A stretch of 64,000 nucleotides of DNA from Mastigamoeba balamuthi (Eukaryota; Evosea; Mastigamoebida; Mastigamoebidae): the NCBI GenBank assembly GCA_902651635.1, contig CACRSC010000009.1, positions 1-64,000 on the forward strand, in the 5' to 3' direction. Shown here piece by piece: positions 21,925 through 33,820 of this stretch. Position 1 is the first letter of the stretch. Every line of letters starts with the position of its first letter. A program made the position numbers and the translations under genes. Below the pieces are notes generated by a model. That model had not been told where the DNA came from, did no database searches, and saw nothing but the letters and a program-made list of their open reading frames with translations.

Positions 21925-24225
21925 CAAAGACAAAAAATGAAGAGAAATGTGCGAAAAGGGGAGGCACGAAGACATACCTCAGGTGTGTGCCCGGGCTGAT
22001 CCTCTTCTTATCACAACCTGAAGTGGCTACAGTGTTAGTCACAGTGTTGCACTTTTCGGTAATAAAGGAAAGAAATTGAGAAATGAAGCAGAAAAAGGGA
22101 AGAAAAAAGAGGGACAGTGTACCTGTCTAATGTTGCCTGGTAGCAATGCTGCTTTCTCCCCTCTCCTCTGCAGTCTGCAGGAGACAGAGCACAGTCTGTG
22201 CTCTGCTCTGCATGTTTTTTATGACTCCTGGATATACAGTAAGTATATACTGAACAGGTGTCAAAAGGGAGGAAAGGGAGAAGTCAAGGAATACATCTGA
22301 AAGATGTTCTGTGAAAGAAGAAAACTGTGTGTTGTGATAAAGGAGGCAGCACACCTTAGTCTCGGCCTGATATGGAATGGAAGAAGAAGGAAGGGAAAGG
22401 AAAGGAAGGGGAAAGGGAGGAGGCAGTGGTGAGGAACAGATTGAAGTGTGAAAGGAAAGGAGATGAGAACATGCAGAAAGGGCATATGGAACATATGTGA
22501 TAACTGTGAGGGGAAGGGAGGGAGGAAAGAAGAAAGGGAAGAAGAAGACAGGAACAGGGCAAGAGCAAGTAGTGGGCAAGGGGAAAAAGAAGAGAGGGAC
22601 AGATGTGAGGTTGTGCAGTGAGTGGTGAGTGTGAGGGGAGTGAAGATATGATAATATCACAGTGAAGATATTTTTGAAATCTAGATATCTTAGTTCATGG
22701 TTTAACAGGGTTGACTTAGAGTAAAACAGAGAAGAAGAATGAAATCAGTACAGTTTTATTGCAATTTGTACTAAATGTGATAAATTCATCACTTCAATCA
22801 CAATGTAGTGCTACATGCAATGCATGTGATGGAATTACATGACTAAATTAGTGCTACAATGCTACTAGCACAAATAATATTTGTGCTAGAAGTGATTGAA
22901 GCGATTGAAGCAATTAGAAAAAAATAGTAATAATGCTGAATTTAGGTCGCATGTAGCGCAAAAAATCGCTATTAGCGATGTAGCGCTATTTGGCACTAAA
23001 TTCAGCGCAAAATTAGCGATTGAATAGCTAAAGTAGCGCTGAAAAAACATCGCTAAAGATTTAGTACTTCATGCACAAAAGTCACACCAATGGCCAAATG
23101 TTTAATAGACATTTTTCAAATCTTGTCCTCAGAGAGAGATAGTTCCCCAGGAGGTCAGTTTTCCTGTGCACGGTACTGACGAAATAGTTTTATGGGATTT
23201 AAGACCAACAGTCAGTATCATTCTGAGTACTGTCTTTATTGTATTAGCTGATTTCAAAAAGTGTCAATTATTATGTAGAAAAATCATATTATGTCTTTAC
23301 TATTGTGCTTATTATACAAGCTTGTATAATAGTTAGTTTTAAGTTCCTTCTAATAGGATTCCTATTCTTAATGTTGCTGTGCTTCAATTAACAGTAGAAT
23401 CTGAGAAGTTGCAGCAGGTTAACAGCAAGCTTAAGCTGCACTTATTAATTTCTTCATACATTCTGATTATCTAGCTATATTTGTGTATTATCCCTACATT
23501 TCCCCAAAATTGTGAACATCGCACTGCTGTGCTCCCCTGTGGTATGCATAACCCCATGCTTCTGCACATTATGCATGCCCTCATAGCACACAACCTGCGT
23601 GCTCTTATGCATAAGAGTGAAAGTCCACTAATTGACGGACCTGAGGGCAGCAGATGCTATTGAACTCATAGTTGCCACAGGCCTGTGGCCACATGACTGG
23701 TCGCCCAGAAATGCCACTACTGTCAGAAGAGGCCTCTTATTAACGGTAAAGAAGACTGCGCTTCTGGGGCCTGATTTGTTCCAAATCAAACTGAGACTTG
23801 GTTCCCTCTTACTGGTCTCGTCTGCAGATCTCTCTTCTAAAACTGAGATGCTGAGTACCTCAGCACTCAAGTCTGGCATAAAAAGTGGTGCAATACTCTT
23901 AAGTTCCCTCTGATACCTTGGGAGCATCTCACTGTCCATATGCATCTTCTTTGCACTTCATATTAGGCACACATTTGCAAAGACAACCAGATACCCGGGT
24001 TGAAGCGAGATCTGTTTGGGGTGATAAAGAGATGTCATGAATGCCAGTTCTTCCTCAAATAATGAAGGACAGCCAATAAAAGCACATCAGTCTCCTCGTT
24101 TGTTTCTGTACACCTCTGGCGCACTAATCTGGGAAGCAGGTTCTGTTCCGTAGCAGGTAGAGAAAGGTGCGTTCCCAGATAGAACGAGCACAGAGAATCG
24201 GCCCTGTGGGACACCGACATAGCTT

Positions 24226-27200
24226 CTAGAAGGCCTCGACCAGCCAGCGCTTCTCACCCTTCATCTTGGCAATGATCTTCTCGGCGTGCTCCATCGTGAC
24301 CTTTCCCTTGCCGCCGTCGATGCAAGCCTTGAGCAGAGCGGCCTCGAGCTTTGCCGGGATGTTGAACGCCGCCGGCCCGCAGTAGTAGTAGTGCGCGTTG
24401 GGCTGCTTGAGGATGTCCCACACGGGCTTGGGCTCCTCGGCCATGAGCATGTCGGCCGTCTCGAAGCGTCCGGGGGTCTGGTGCGAGAAGGCACCGAAGT
24501 GCTGCGTGAGTACGCCCTCCTTCTTGAACACGTCTAGCTCGTCCTGGATCACAAAGTCCTTGTCCTTGAACCTGCACGCCTGGTAGAGAACGGCCCTGCC
24601 TACGGCCTTGCCCGCCTTCTTGTCCGACAGGCGGTCCTGCAGCAGCGCGCGCATCGGGGCGATGCCGGTACCCAGCCCGACCATCAGCATCGGGGCCGCG
24701 GGGTCCGCGGGCGGGCGCAGGGTTCCCTCGTGGACGAGCACAGGGACCTCCTGTCCCACGGGCACCGTCGGGAGCCACGACGTCGCGAGGCCACCGCCCT
24801 TGATGCGCCCGCGGGCGCGCGTGACCTCGGTGGGGATCGCGATGACCAGCTGGCACTTGTCGCCGACGTACTTGGGCGACGAGGCCACCGAGTAGAGCCG
24901 GACCTTGATCGATTGGATCATGTCGACGAGGAAGTCGAGCGTCGGGTGCGCCGAGGGGAAGTCGCGCAGCACGTCCTCGTACGAGGGGTTCGTCTTCATG
25001 TACTCGGAGAGCTCCGCAGCGCCCTCCTGGCTCGCCAGGTAGTGCAGGCGCTTCTGCTCCTCGGGCTTGCGCGCAAACTGCGACAGCTGCCGTAGGAACA
25101 GCTTGCGCGGGCGCGCGAACACGTCGATGTAGCGGCAGAACAGGTGCTCGACGGTGATGGCCGCGGGCACAGGCAGCGGCGCCGCGTCCTCGACTGGCAG
25201 GATCGTGATCACCGCATCCGGGCGCAGGCCGTACCACTTGAGGAAGTTGTTGACGTGCTCTGGCGGGTTCTCGGGGTGGATGCCCAGCGCGTCGCCGACG
25301 TTGTACTCCATGCCCGTCTGCGACATGTCGAACTCGAAGTAGCGGATCGGGCGGTTGTAGTCCTGCGCAGTCAGCAGCCTCGTCTCCTTGGCCGCCGCGT
25401 ACATGGTCTTGGCGGGCGGCGGGATGGGCGTGCAGGCCTCGAGGCTCAGGCAGACGCGGTAGTGCGGCACCAGCGCGACCTTGGGCGGCGGAACGCCGAG
25501 CTCCTCGAACAGCTGCGCCTGCCAGGGCTCCAGTGCCGTGCAGTACCCGTCCTCAGCCATCTCATCGCCCAGCCCCAGCGCCACGATCCTGCTCCCGCCC
25601 AGCCCCTCGAGCTTCAGGTCAAACTCCTTGGCGGCCTGCGGGCACACGGGGAGAATGAGCTGTGTCAGCGGTGCCTCTGGTGGGCCGCGGGAGGAGGGCC
25701 GTGCGGACCTGGTTGAACCTGCTGTACTTGCTCGAGCCGAGGCCGAAGACGGCGTAGTTGAGGTGGGCGAGGGTCTTCTGGTCCTGCTGGCTCTCGAGCC
25801 AGTCCCACACGGGCGCCGCCATCTGCGGCTTCTCGCCGTCGCCAAACGTGCAGGTCAGGAAGACGGCGTTCTTGATGTTCAGCAGGTCCGCTGCGACGCA
25901 CGAGTCCATGGGCCAGAGCTTGGCGGGCATCTTGGCCGCGCGCAGCGTGTTGTACATGCTGCGGGCCACCGACTCGGTGCTGCCGCCGACGGTCGCGTAG
26001 AGGATCGCGACGCTCTTGGCCTCGTCGCCGGCGACCTCGTTCTCGACGACGTTGCGCGCGTTCGAGTCGCGGCTGCGGACCTCGACGGGGTGGTAGTGCG
26101 TGTGCAGCAGCTCGTGCGAGAGGTGCCCGTTGGGCTTGCCGAGGAACGTCTCGTAGAGATGCGTGATGGCGGGGTTCTCGTGCGACCTGCGCAGCGTGCT
26201 CTGCTCGTCGACCGTGTAGATGGCCTTGCTGCGCTTGATCAGGATCTCGGGGTCGTTGCTCTTGGGCTGCCCGCCGCCGCCGATGCAGCCGCCCGGGCAG
26301 GCCATGATCTCCACAAAGTGGAACCCCGAGTTCTCGATGCGCCCGCTCTTCTTGATCTCCGAGATGAAGCGCTTGATGTTGGCCAGCCCGTGCACGACGC
26401 CCACACGCACCGTCGTCCCCGCGATGGGCACGTCGGCGACCTTGATGCCCTCGAACCCGCGGCACTGCTGCATCTGCAGGTTCGGTATCAGCTGCCGCTC
26501 GCCCGCCGCCGTGTCCGCGGCCGTCCGCAGCACCGCCTCCATGACGCCGCCCGTCGCGCCGAAGATGGCGCCGGCGCCCGTCGACATGCCGATGGGGTCG
26601 TCAAAGGGCAGCGAGAGGTCGAAGCGCGTGATGCCCATCTCCTTGAGGAACTGCGCGCACTCGCGCGTCGTCATCGAGTAGTCGATGTCCGAGTAGCCCT
26701 CGCGGCCCAGCGACTCGCGCGCGCGCTCGTCCTTCTTGGCCGTGCAGGGCATGACGGCGACACTGTAGATGTCCTCGGGCCGCTTGCCGATCTTGGGCGC
26801 CCAGTGGCTCTTGATCAGCGCGCCCACCATCCCCATCGGGCTCTTGCACGTCGACATGTACGGGATCAGCTCGGGGTACTCCTTCTCCATCAGGTTGATC
26901 CAGCACGGGCAGCACGTGCTGAACATCGGGAACGGCCCCTGCAGAGCAGAAGTGTGTTCTACCTGGTCAGTTCGATTCCCGGCCACGGCTAACGTTTCTT
27001 TTCAATTCTCGCTGAGAGCGGACCTTGCCGGTCTTGAGGCGAGTGCCGAACTCGGTGCCCTCCTCCATGATGGTGAGGTCAGCGCCGTAGTTGGTGTCGA
27101 AGACGAAGTGGAAGCCGGCGCGCTTGAGGCCCATGACGAGCTGGCCGGTGGCGATGGAGCCCGGGGGCATGCCGAACTCCTCGCCAATGGCCACGCGGAT

Positions 27201-28492
27201 CGAGGGCGCGATCTGCACGACGCAGACCTTGCCGCTCTTGAGCGCGTCCTTGATCTGCTGCAGGTCGCTCTTCTCGCGGATGGCGCCCGAGGGGCAGACG
27301 GACGAGCACTGCCCGCACGACGTGCAGAGCGTGTCCGCCAGCGGCGCGCCCGTCGACGTGGCCACCGGGACCACCGCGCCCTCGTTCAGCTTCCAGATGC
27401 CCAGGCCCTGGATGTCCTTGCACACGCGCACGCAGCGTGCGCACTCGACGCACTTGGTGAGGTCCTGCGCGGCCACGCCAACTCGTCAGCAATTGAATCC
27501 AATTGCCAGGAATTGAATCTTCTTGTCCGCAATTACAGTCCAATTGAGACCAGCCTTCCCCGCTCGGCGGTGCCAGCAGGCATCCCAAAGGAGGGGCCGC
27601 CGGTCGCATCACGTGATTCAACGCACAAGAGGGCGCCGAGCAATCTCCCCGCACGCACACGGCGCGCGTTCTCTTTTTCTGGATCGCACATAGGGGAAGA
27701 GGGAGGGGTCCTCCCGTCCTTGCCCCCCCCCTCTCCCCCCCTTGCCACGATCGAGGGTGCGGAGATCGCGAGCTTCCGGTTTTACCGGCAAGCACATTGT
27801 TCCCACCAGAAATGGGCAGCACAATGCGAGGAACACAGGGGCCCGAGCGCACCAGAACGAGGGCGTTGGACGAGTCGTCGTAGGCGGGCTCGGTCGTGTG
27901 CCGGACGAGCGTGGCGAGCTCGGGCGCGTCGCTGAAGTTCTCTGGCTGGCGCGACCTGACCTTGCCGATGATCTTGCTCATGGCCTGCTGCGCCTTGATG
28001 CGGCACTCCTGCGTGTCCGTCCGGATCCTCATGCCCGGCGACACCAGCGCCGAGCACCCCAGCACGGGCTCCGGCTGCCCCTCGATCTGCACCGCGCAGA
28101 GCCCGCATTTCCCTGCGGCGTGGCGCGGGGGAAGCGGGATGAGGACGAGGCCGGTCTGCATTGTCCCCGTTGTTCTATTTCGGAAACGACCCCTCGGCCG
28201 CCACCGGGGCGCTGCGCACCGATCGCCTGCAGGCGCGGGTGGTAGCAGAGCGTGGGCACGTACACGCCGGCGATGCGGCAGGCCTCGACGAGGTTGCTGG
28301 CCCGGAGCCGGTGAGTCGGGGCCACGGAACGGGCAAAACCGGAGGAAGCGGAAGAGGGGAGGAAACGGGGGCTCACCTCTTGACGGGCACCTTGACGGGC
28401 TGGTCGTTGACGTAGACGTCCACGTAGCGGTCCGGCGGCGGCGGGATGCCCGTCAGGTTGCGCGGGAGGTTCGGCTTGGTGTTGTCCGACAT
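24226..28492 (-). CDS. [FeFe]-hydrogenase fused to a diflavin (CPR/CysJ-type) reductase
   Basis: Predicted soluble enzyme coupling NADPH to proton reduction or H2 oxidation. Six exons (28492-28377, 28296-28220, 28112-27853, 27464-27024, 26938-25709, 25635-24226) sum in frame to 1177 residues. Domains in order: [2Fe-2S] ferredoxin (TLCYHP...GKCGLC...LGC), two [4Fe-4S] motifs (CVECARCVRVC, CTSCGQCSSVC), H-cluster motifs L1 (STCCPCW), L2 (MPCTAKKDE) and L3 (MACPGGCIGGGGQP), flavodoxin (LYATVGGSTESVA...LGLGDE), FAD domain (RLYSVASSP) and NADPH domain (GLGTGIAPMR, YYYCGP). The His-Cys3 cluster domain of long hydrogenases is missing. All catalytic cysteines are present. No clear mitochondrial presequence is visible (MSDNTKPNLPRNL), so it may be cytosolic. 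The reductase half resembles that of pyruvate:NADP oxidoreductase. Related hydrogenase-flavoprotein fusions are reported in some anaerobic protists. Confidence 0.95.
27489..27506. repeat. Intronic hairpin in the hydrogenase gene
   Basis: Perfect 7-bp inverted repeat GCAATTG / CAATTGC around an AATC loop, inside the 388-nt intron 27465-27852. Confidence 0.5.
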
Positions 28493-28794
28493 AGCGGGGG
28501 GAGGGGGGGTCTGCGGAAACTCGGCAAGCGAGAATTGGTTCTCCGCCCTTTTCTTTTATTGTGTTCCTTCGCCGAGGAAAATGTGACGCAACGGCCATGA
28601 CGTGAAAGCTGCACCGGCGGAATGAATCTTCTCCTATCTTTCCTGGCTTTCTCTCAGCCGCAGGGTCGTTCCGAGAAAAATCCCGGACAGCACTATTACC
28701 CCCGACCGGCCGGCGTTGCCTGGCAATCGCCCCCCTATGTCCCGAGAAAGAGCACGCACTTCTCGCCACAATTCCCCTCGCCAGGCGCCTGTTG
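28493..28794. other. Intergenic, hydrogenase upstream region
   Basis: Between the hydrogenase start and the FERM-ART stop, with both genes on the minus strand. It should hold the hydrogenase promoter. No recognisable motif. Confidence 0.4.
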
Positions 28795-31700
28795 CTAGTC
28801 CGTCACGCTCGGAGGGGGCACCCTCTCACAGATCTCCAGCTCCACGTGCTTGCCGACGGCGTGCGGCGCGTCCGTGACCACGAACGGCGTGTTGGGCAGT
28901 ATCAGGACCTCCCCCTCGTCCAGGAGGCTGAACGCACCGACCGCCTTGCCGTGCCTGAGCCGCACCTTCATCACCAGCCCCTCGGGGCCCGCGATCCTCC
29001 TGGCCATCCTCGCGTCGGTCGTGCACGAGACAAACTCGGAGAAGAACACCTCGCGGCCGCTGTAGAAGTTGTCCGTTGCCCGGCGGCGGCTGGCGTGCGC
29101 ACGGTAGACGTCGCCGGCGTAGTCGGGCAGCTTGCCCAGGGCGCTCATCAGGTACCACAGGTAGTCGCGCCACGCGTGCAGCTCGCTGCTGCTGCGCCTC
29201 ATCAGCGCCTCGTTGAGGTTCCAGTACACGTTGCACTCGCGCGACTCGGGGCTGCCCGTCTCCGCTGTGTAGATGATGAGCGCGAGGACCTCGTCGTCCG
29301 TCAGCCATCTCCCCTCGATCTGGCGGGGCACTGCGTGTCAGCGCGTCGCGTGGTCGAGGCGGGGGGGGTCTGCGCACTATCCTGCTCGCTGTCTCCTTCG
29401 AGCGTATTTGGGCCTGCGCGGCCAGGCAGTGGTCGACGGTCTGCAGCAGGCTCGGCGAGTACCTGTCGAAGAACTCCCTCTGTTGCAGGAAGCACTCGTG
29501 GCACTTGCGCGAAGGTTGGAAGCCGCTCGGGAACCCCACCAGCCCTCGGTACGTCAGGCGGTCGCTCTGCGGGCACTCGTACCGCCCAGACACCCAGATA
29601 GACAGGGGCATCGTCGCCATCTTCATCCGCAGCGACGCCGAGGACGCGACGCCCTGCTGGGGGTCTTGGCACCCCAGGAGCTCCAGCTCTAACTGCTTGC
29701 GGGCCTGCTCCGACCGCTTCCTCGCTTCCTCCGTGTTCCAGTTGGGCTCCGTGTTCCCGCCCGGGGTAACGAGCGGGCCAGACGAAGCCGAGGAGTTGAG
29801 GCCAGGCAACTCTGGTAGCTCTTCGTCCGCCATTGCCATGTCTATCGGCGGTGGCGGCGAGCTTGGAGGCGATGGAACGAACTCTTCACTGGCCGCTGCC
29901 ATGAGCTCGTTGCACAGAATCGATGGCGGCGCGTCGTCCGGATCGAGCGGTGGCTGCTGCTCCGACAACGTTGGGCTTGATAGAGGTCTGTTGTTCCTCT
30001 TAGCTGCCGCAACCTGTGGCTGCTCCACAGCAGCTGTCGATTGCAATTGTGGAGGTAGCGCTGTGGCTGCTGTCTCGATTGCAGACGAGGAGACAGGCAG
30101 CATATCAATACCTGCAGGTCCACCAGCTGCAATCAACAGTGGGTCGTCTCCGCGGACAGTCGGCGGTGGTAAGAATGGCATTGTCGGAGGAGCGCATTGC
30201 TGCAGCACAGCTTCACTTTGCTGTGCCGAGCTATAAAGCCCGTAGCTCTGGCCAACCGGTGTAGTTGTTGGGGCCAGCGTTATGGCCCCAACGAAGCCGG
30301 GAGCCGGTGCGGCCCGAACTCCGGGTGGCGAGTGTATCGCAGCCTGAGGTGGAACTCCCCACTGGCCTGGCGGAGCGTTGGGACGCGGATGCCCTGTCGT
30401 GTGCGGGAGAACTATCGCGGATTGCTGTCCCGGCATTGCGCTGCTGAGCTCCGGGGGCTGCAAACAAGGGTCCTGTGCCTTGTGCACGTGCGGCGACATC
30501 GTCGCTTTCTTTGATGACGGCGGAGGCGCTCTGTTCCGCACGACCATGTTGTCGCCTGACTTCTGGAACTCCGTGTACGTGGTGAGGAGGCTCTTGATCT
30601 CCTTGGATTTGGTCGACCAGGCGTTGTACTCGTCCTGGTCCCTGAGCCCTATCGAAAAGGACACGTTGTCAATCTCGCCGTACTTCTTCACCTGCTGCAG
30701 CGGGTATTCGTGGAGCACAGTCCCTCCGTCGTCGGTGAACCGCGCCACCGAGTTCGCAGACACGCCAAACAGCTCCGTGAGGCCTTTCTGCTGGTGTTCA
30801 GCGAGAACCCGCGGTTTTGCTGTTTGCCACTCACCGTGTGGCCCTCCTGGACGTGGAAGCACGTGAAGCCGAAGGTGGGGATGCTCCTGGCGGTGCGGAC
30901 AAAGAGGTCCCTGGCCTGGTCCACCGCGGTTCCGGCGAGCGCCTTGTACTCCTTGAGGATGGCCTGCTTGAGCCTCTTCTCGAAGCGCCACTGGGGAGGC
31001 AGGAAGACCTTGAGGTCCCTGGCGTCGGGGAACTCGGCCTTGGAGTAGTCCCCGCACGTCGCCTGCGCCATCGTCGCAGCGAGCGTGATCGCCTTGTCCT
31101 TCTTGCAGAGGAAGAACCCGTTCTCGATGAACTCGCTGACCTGCGTGACACGCGGCGGTCAACGGCCCCCCGGGAAACTGGCATCAGTGCCGTGTGAAGA
31201 AGTGGAAACTCGTCGCAACTCTGTAAAAGTCGTGCTCGGGCAGGCACGGCGAGTCGAGGAAGAAGAACCGCCTGCGCAGCACGAGGTGCCCGTTGGTGCT
31301 CTTCGCCACGTGCCTGGCAGTCACGAGCGGCCTCGGCGGCGCCAGCAGCTCGCCCCCGTCCTCGTCGTCTGCTCCCAGCCCCTGCGGTCAGCACGCAGGG
31401 AGCCCCTCCCCCAGGGGGAGGCGCGCAGGGGAGAGGACACGCCTGCGTAGAGGGCGTAGTCCCCGCGCTCGGCCTCGTGGGGCGACGCCGCCTCGAGCGC
31501 CTGGGCAGCGGCGGCGGAGGCGTCGCGCGTGGGCGCCGTCATGTCGACGAGCACGCGGGCCACACGCGGCTCCTGCCCGCACTCGGTGCACACGCTGGTC
31601 TCGATCTCCTCGTACCTGCTGATCACCTCCAGCTTCTCTCCCTGCAGGCCGCCCAGAGGTGAGCAGGGGGGGAGGCAGGGGGTGTGCCAACCGATTCGAG

Positions 31701-31883
31701 CTCGAGAGAGTGCAGGGCGTCGTCCCTGGGGAACCAGCGCGCGTGGCGGTAGGACCAGAGGATGTGGTCGCCCGTGTGGCTGGCGCCGGAGGGGACGGCG
31801 CTGGCGATGGCAGAGGCCACGGTGGCGCCGCGCCGGAACGAGCAGGTGCGCGCCTGGCCCTGGAACACGATGACCAGCTTCAT
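28795..31883 (-). CDS. Talin-type FERM head fused to a mono-ADP-ribosyltransferase domain
   Basis: Starts MKLVIVFQGQA at ATG 31883. The ubiquitin-like F0/F1 part has YALYAGLGADDEDGGELL and LVLRRRFFFLDSP. F2 is helical (VSEFIENGFFLCKKDKAITLAATMAQ), and F3 is PTB-like (KGLTELFGVSANSVARFTDDGG...YPLQQVKKY...FSIGLRDQDEYNAWSTKSKEI), as in talin heads. A long Pro/Ser/Gln-rich linker follows (about 30600-29600). The C-terminus is an ART fold: VYRA (the R of R-S-E), FFSEFVSCTTD, and DEGEVLILPNTPFVV, whose EGE fits the ExE motif of arginine-specific mono-ART enzymes. The last intron (donor 29377, acceptor about 29318) joins linker and ART in phase 0, and the preceding exon already holds the helical lead-in (SLLQTVDHCLAAQ). 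It probably acts at the membrane-actin cortex. Target unknown. Confidence 0.8.
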
Positions 31884-32094
31884 CGTGCGCAAGCTGTTTT
31901 TATTTCTCACGTTGTCAGCGCACAGATATTTTATCTTTCTAGAAATCAGACATTATTTCCCTGAGATGATCAACTTTATCTCTGGTTGACGTTGACGGGG
32001 TTCCGGAGAGTAATAAAAACGGCCACGGCACGTATGCGATCATCCGATCCGGTGGGGGCTGAGGCACGGCACCATGGAGGGAACGGGGGATATT

Positions 32095-33534
32095 CTAGGA
32101 CTCGTGGACGTAGTCGAAGACCTGGAAGTCCTCGTAGAGCAGCCTGCCGTTGCAGAAGTGGAACTTGTTGTAGCACTCGGAGCACCACAGGCACGGGCTC
32201 TCGGGCGCGTGCTTGTCGTAGTACGTCACGTGCCTCGCGGCGAACAGGTTGCAGATGCGGCACTTCTTTCGCGACGTCAGGCCGAGGTACGTGGCGCGCG
32301 GGTACGACTGCACGTCCGCCGGGTCCGATGAGGCGGCCCACATGCGGACCTCTGTGCACATGATGCGGTGCTCGCAGTCGCCGCAGTGCAGGAACACGTA
32401 CGGCGCCGTCCCGACCTTGAGCTTGAGGTCCGTGAACCGCGTGCTCTGCATGTCCCTCGTCTCGAAGCACCCGATGCCCTTGGCCAGAGCCCACTCGGCA
32501 ATGGGCCTGGAGCACACGGAGTCAGTCGGCGCCTGCAGGGCTGCTGGGCGAGACGCACGTGCTGAGGACCACCTTGGTCTTGCGGGTGTCGTTGTAGAAC
32601 GTGTTGCCGAAGAAGAAGAACGAGGGGGCCATGACGTCGTCGCCCGTGTCCCGGAGGATCTTCGTGTGGTCGCGCGTGCAGTTTATGCGGTCGCGCAGCG
32701 CCGTCAGGAACTGCGACCCCAGCACCTCGTACTCCTGCGACTTGGTGGACCTGCCCGGCCTGCACACCGCAAACGACAGCACGACCTCCCCCCTCTGCAC
32801 CTTGCTCTCGCTTCCCCCCTGGAGTGCCCCCTCTGAGTGCGCAGGGCCCGGCCGATCAATTGACTGTGAGCACTGCGCACATGCACGACGCTGAGCAGCT
32901 GGTCTTCCTCGCTCTCGCCGTCCTTTTTCCCCTGTTGCAGCACCGCACTCGTGCGTGAGCGTCGCGAGGGGCCATCGGGAGACGGCTGACCTTGGTGCCC
33001 TTGTCGATGGGCGCGAGGTAGTTGACGGAGCTCTGGAGCCTCTTGGCCACATCCTTGGGAGGGCAGCGGACGAGCTGCACCGAGCGCAGGCGCGGCGCGT
33101 GCGCGACGGCCTCGCGCAGGGCCGGCTCGTCGATGTCGGCGCCCGGGACCAGGGGTCTCTCGCGCCCGGACTGCGCGACCTCCTTGGTCTGCGGCCGCAG
33201 CCGCTGGGCCAGTGTTTTCGAGTCCTCTTGAATCTGTGGATTCCTCTTTATGCGAGATTCCCAATACGGTCCTGAGGGGAATCTGGGGGCGCACGGCGAG
33301 GGCCTCCGCGATCAGGCGCTCGCAGCGAGCGCCGTACGTGGGCACTTGGATTTCGTCGGTGCTGATGTCGGCGGGCTCGTTCGCGAGATCGTCGTCGCGC
33401 ACGAGAGCGTCGAACGCGCTCATGAAGTCGGAGCTGACCTTCCCGACGTCGACGACATCAGCGCGCAGCTTCTGAGCCACCAGCATCCTGCAGGCGCGGC
33501 AATCAAAGAAAATGATCATATCGCCAGATGACAT
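32095..33534 (-). CDS. SNAPC3: snRNA-activating protein complex subunit 3 (SNAP50)
   Basis: Subunit of SNAPc, which binds the proximal sequence element of snRNA genes and recruits Pol II or III. Exon 1 (MSSGDMIIFFDCRAC...) splices at LAEALA to IQEDSKTLAQ after a 59-nt intron carrying a hairpin. Family core in order: KSQEYEVLGSQFLTALRDRINC, FFFFGNTFYNDTR, RPIAEWALAKGIG, STRFTDLKLKVG, LHCGDCEHRI, then the C-terminal zinc cluster CRIC...TYYDKHAPESPCLWCSECY...FHF. These match animal SNAPC3 well. About five exons. It lies next to, and on the opposite strand from, tRNA-Gly. Confidence 0.92.
33255..33284. repeat. Intronic hairpin in SNAPC3
   Basis: Perfect 8-bp inverted repeat AGATTCCC / GGGAATCT with a 14-nt loop, occupying half of a 59-nt intron. 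Confidence 0.55.
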
Positions 33535-33596
33535 CAAGATTCTCTGCTCGGAGATAGCCGTTAAAAAGAAAAAGAAAAACAAAAAGTGTTGTAGAA

Positions 33597-33668
33597 GCGT
33601 GCGTTGTCTAATGGTTAGGATACCGCCCTTCCAAGGCGGTGGTCCGGGTTCAATTCCCGGCGCACGCA
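33597..33668 (+). tRNA. tRNA-Gly (TCC)
   Basis: Complete 72-nt cloverleaf: acceptor GCGTGCG/CGCACGC, anticodon stem CCGCC/GGCGG with loop CTTCCAA (anticodon TCC), T arm CCGGG-TTCAATT-CCCGG, discriminator A. No intron. A T6 run at 33671-33676 fits a Pol III terminator. Confidence 0.95.
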
Positions 33669-33820
33669 GATTTTTTGGTTATTAGTTTGAGCCCTCTAAC
33701 AGGATGCACGACTGGTTTCAAAACGAAATAGAACAGCGAGTCCGAGGGTAGAAGCACTTTGTGAATGGCAGTTTCACTTCTCGGAGGGCTGTCGGTGAAA
33801 GTATTGCCTTGGTTTCTGTC

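Larger units (their letters stand above)
20201..24580. repeat. AT-rich spacer, copy B (continues into the hydrogenase gene)
   Basis: Same order as copy A with scattered substitutions and discrete extra blocks: 12 bp near 20325, about 360 bp at 21180-21540, about 170 bp at 23290-23460 and about 80 bp at 23970-24050. Part of the 360-bp block (about 21415-21545) resembles the reverse complement of the palindrome-rich zone near 22980-23110, so copy B has loosely matching inverted ends about 1.7 kb apart. Confidence 0.85.
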
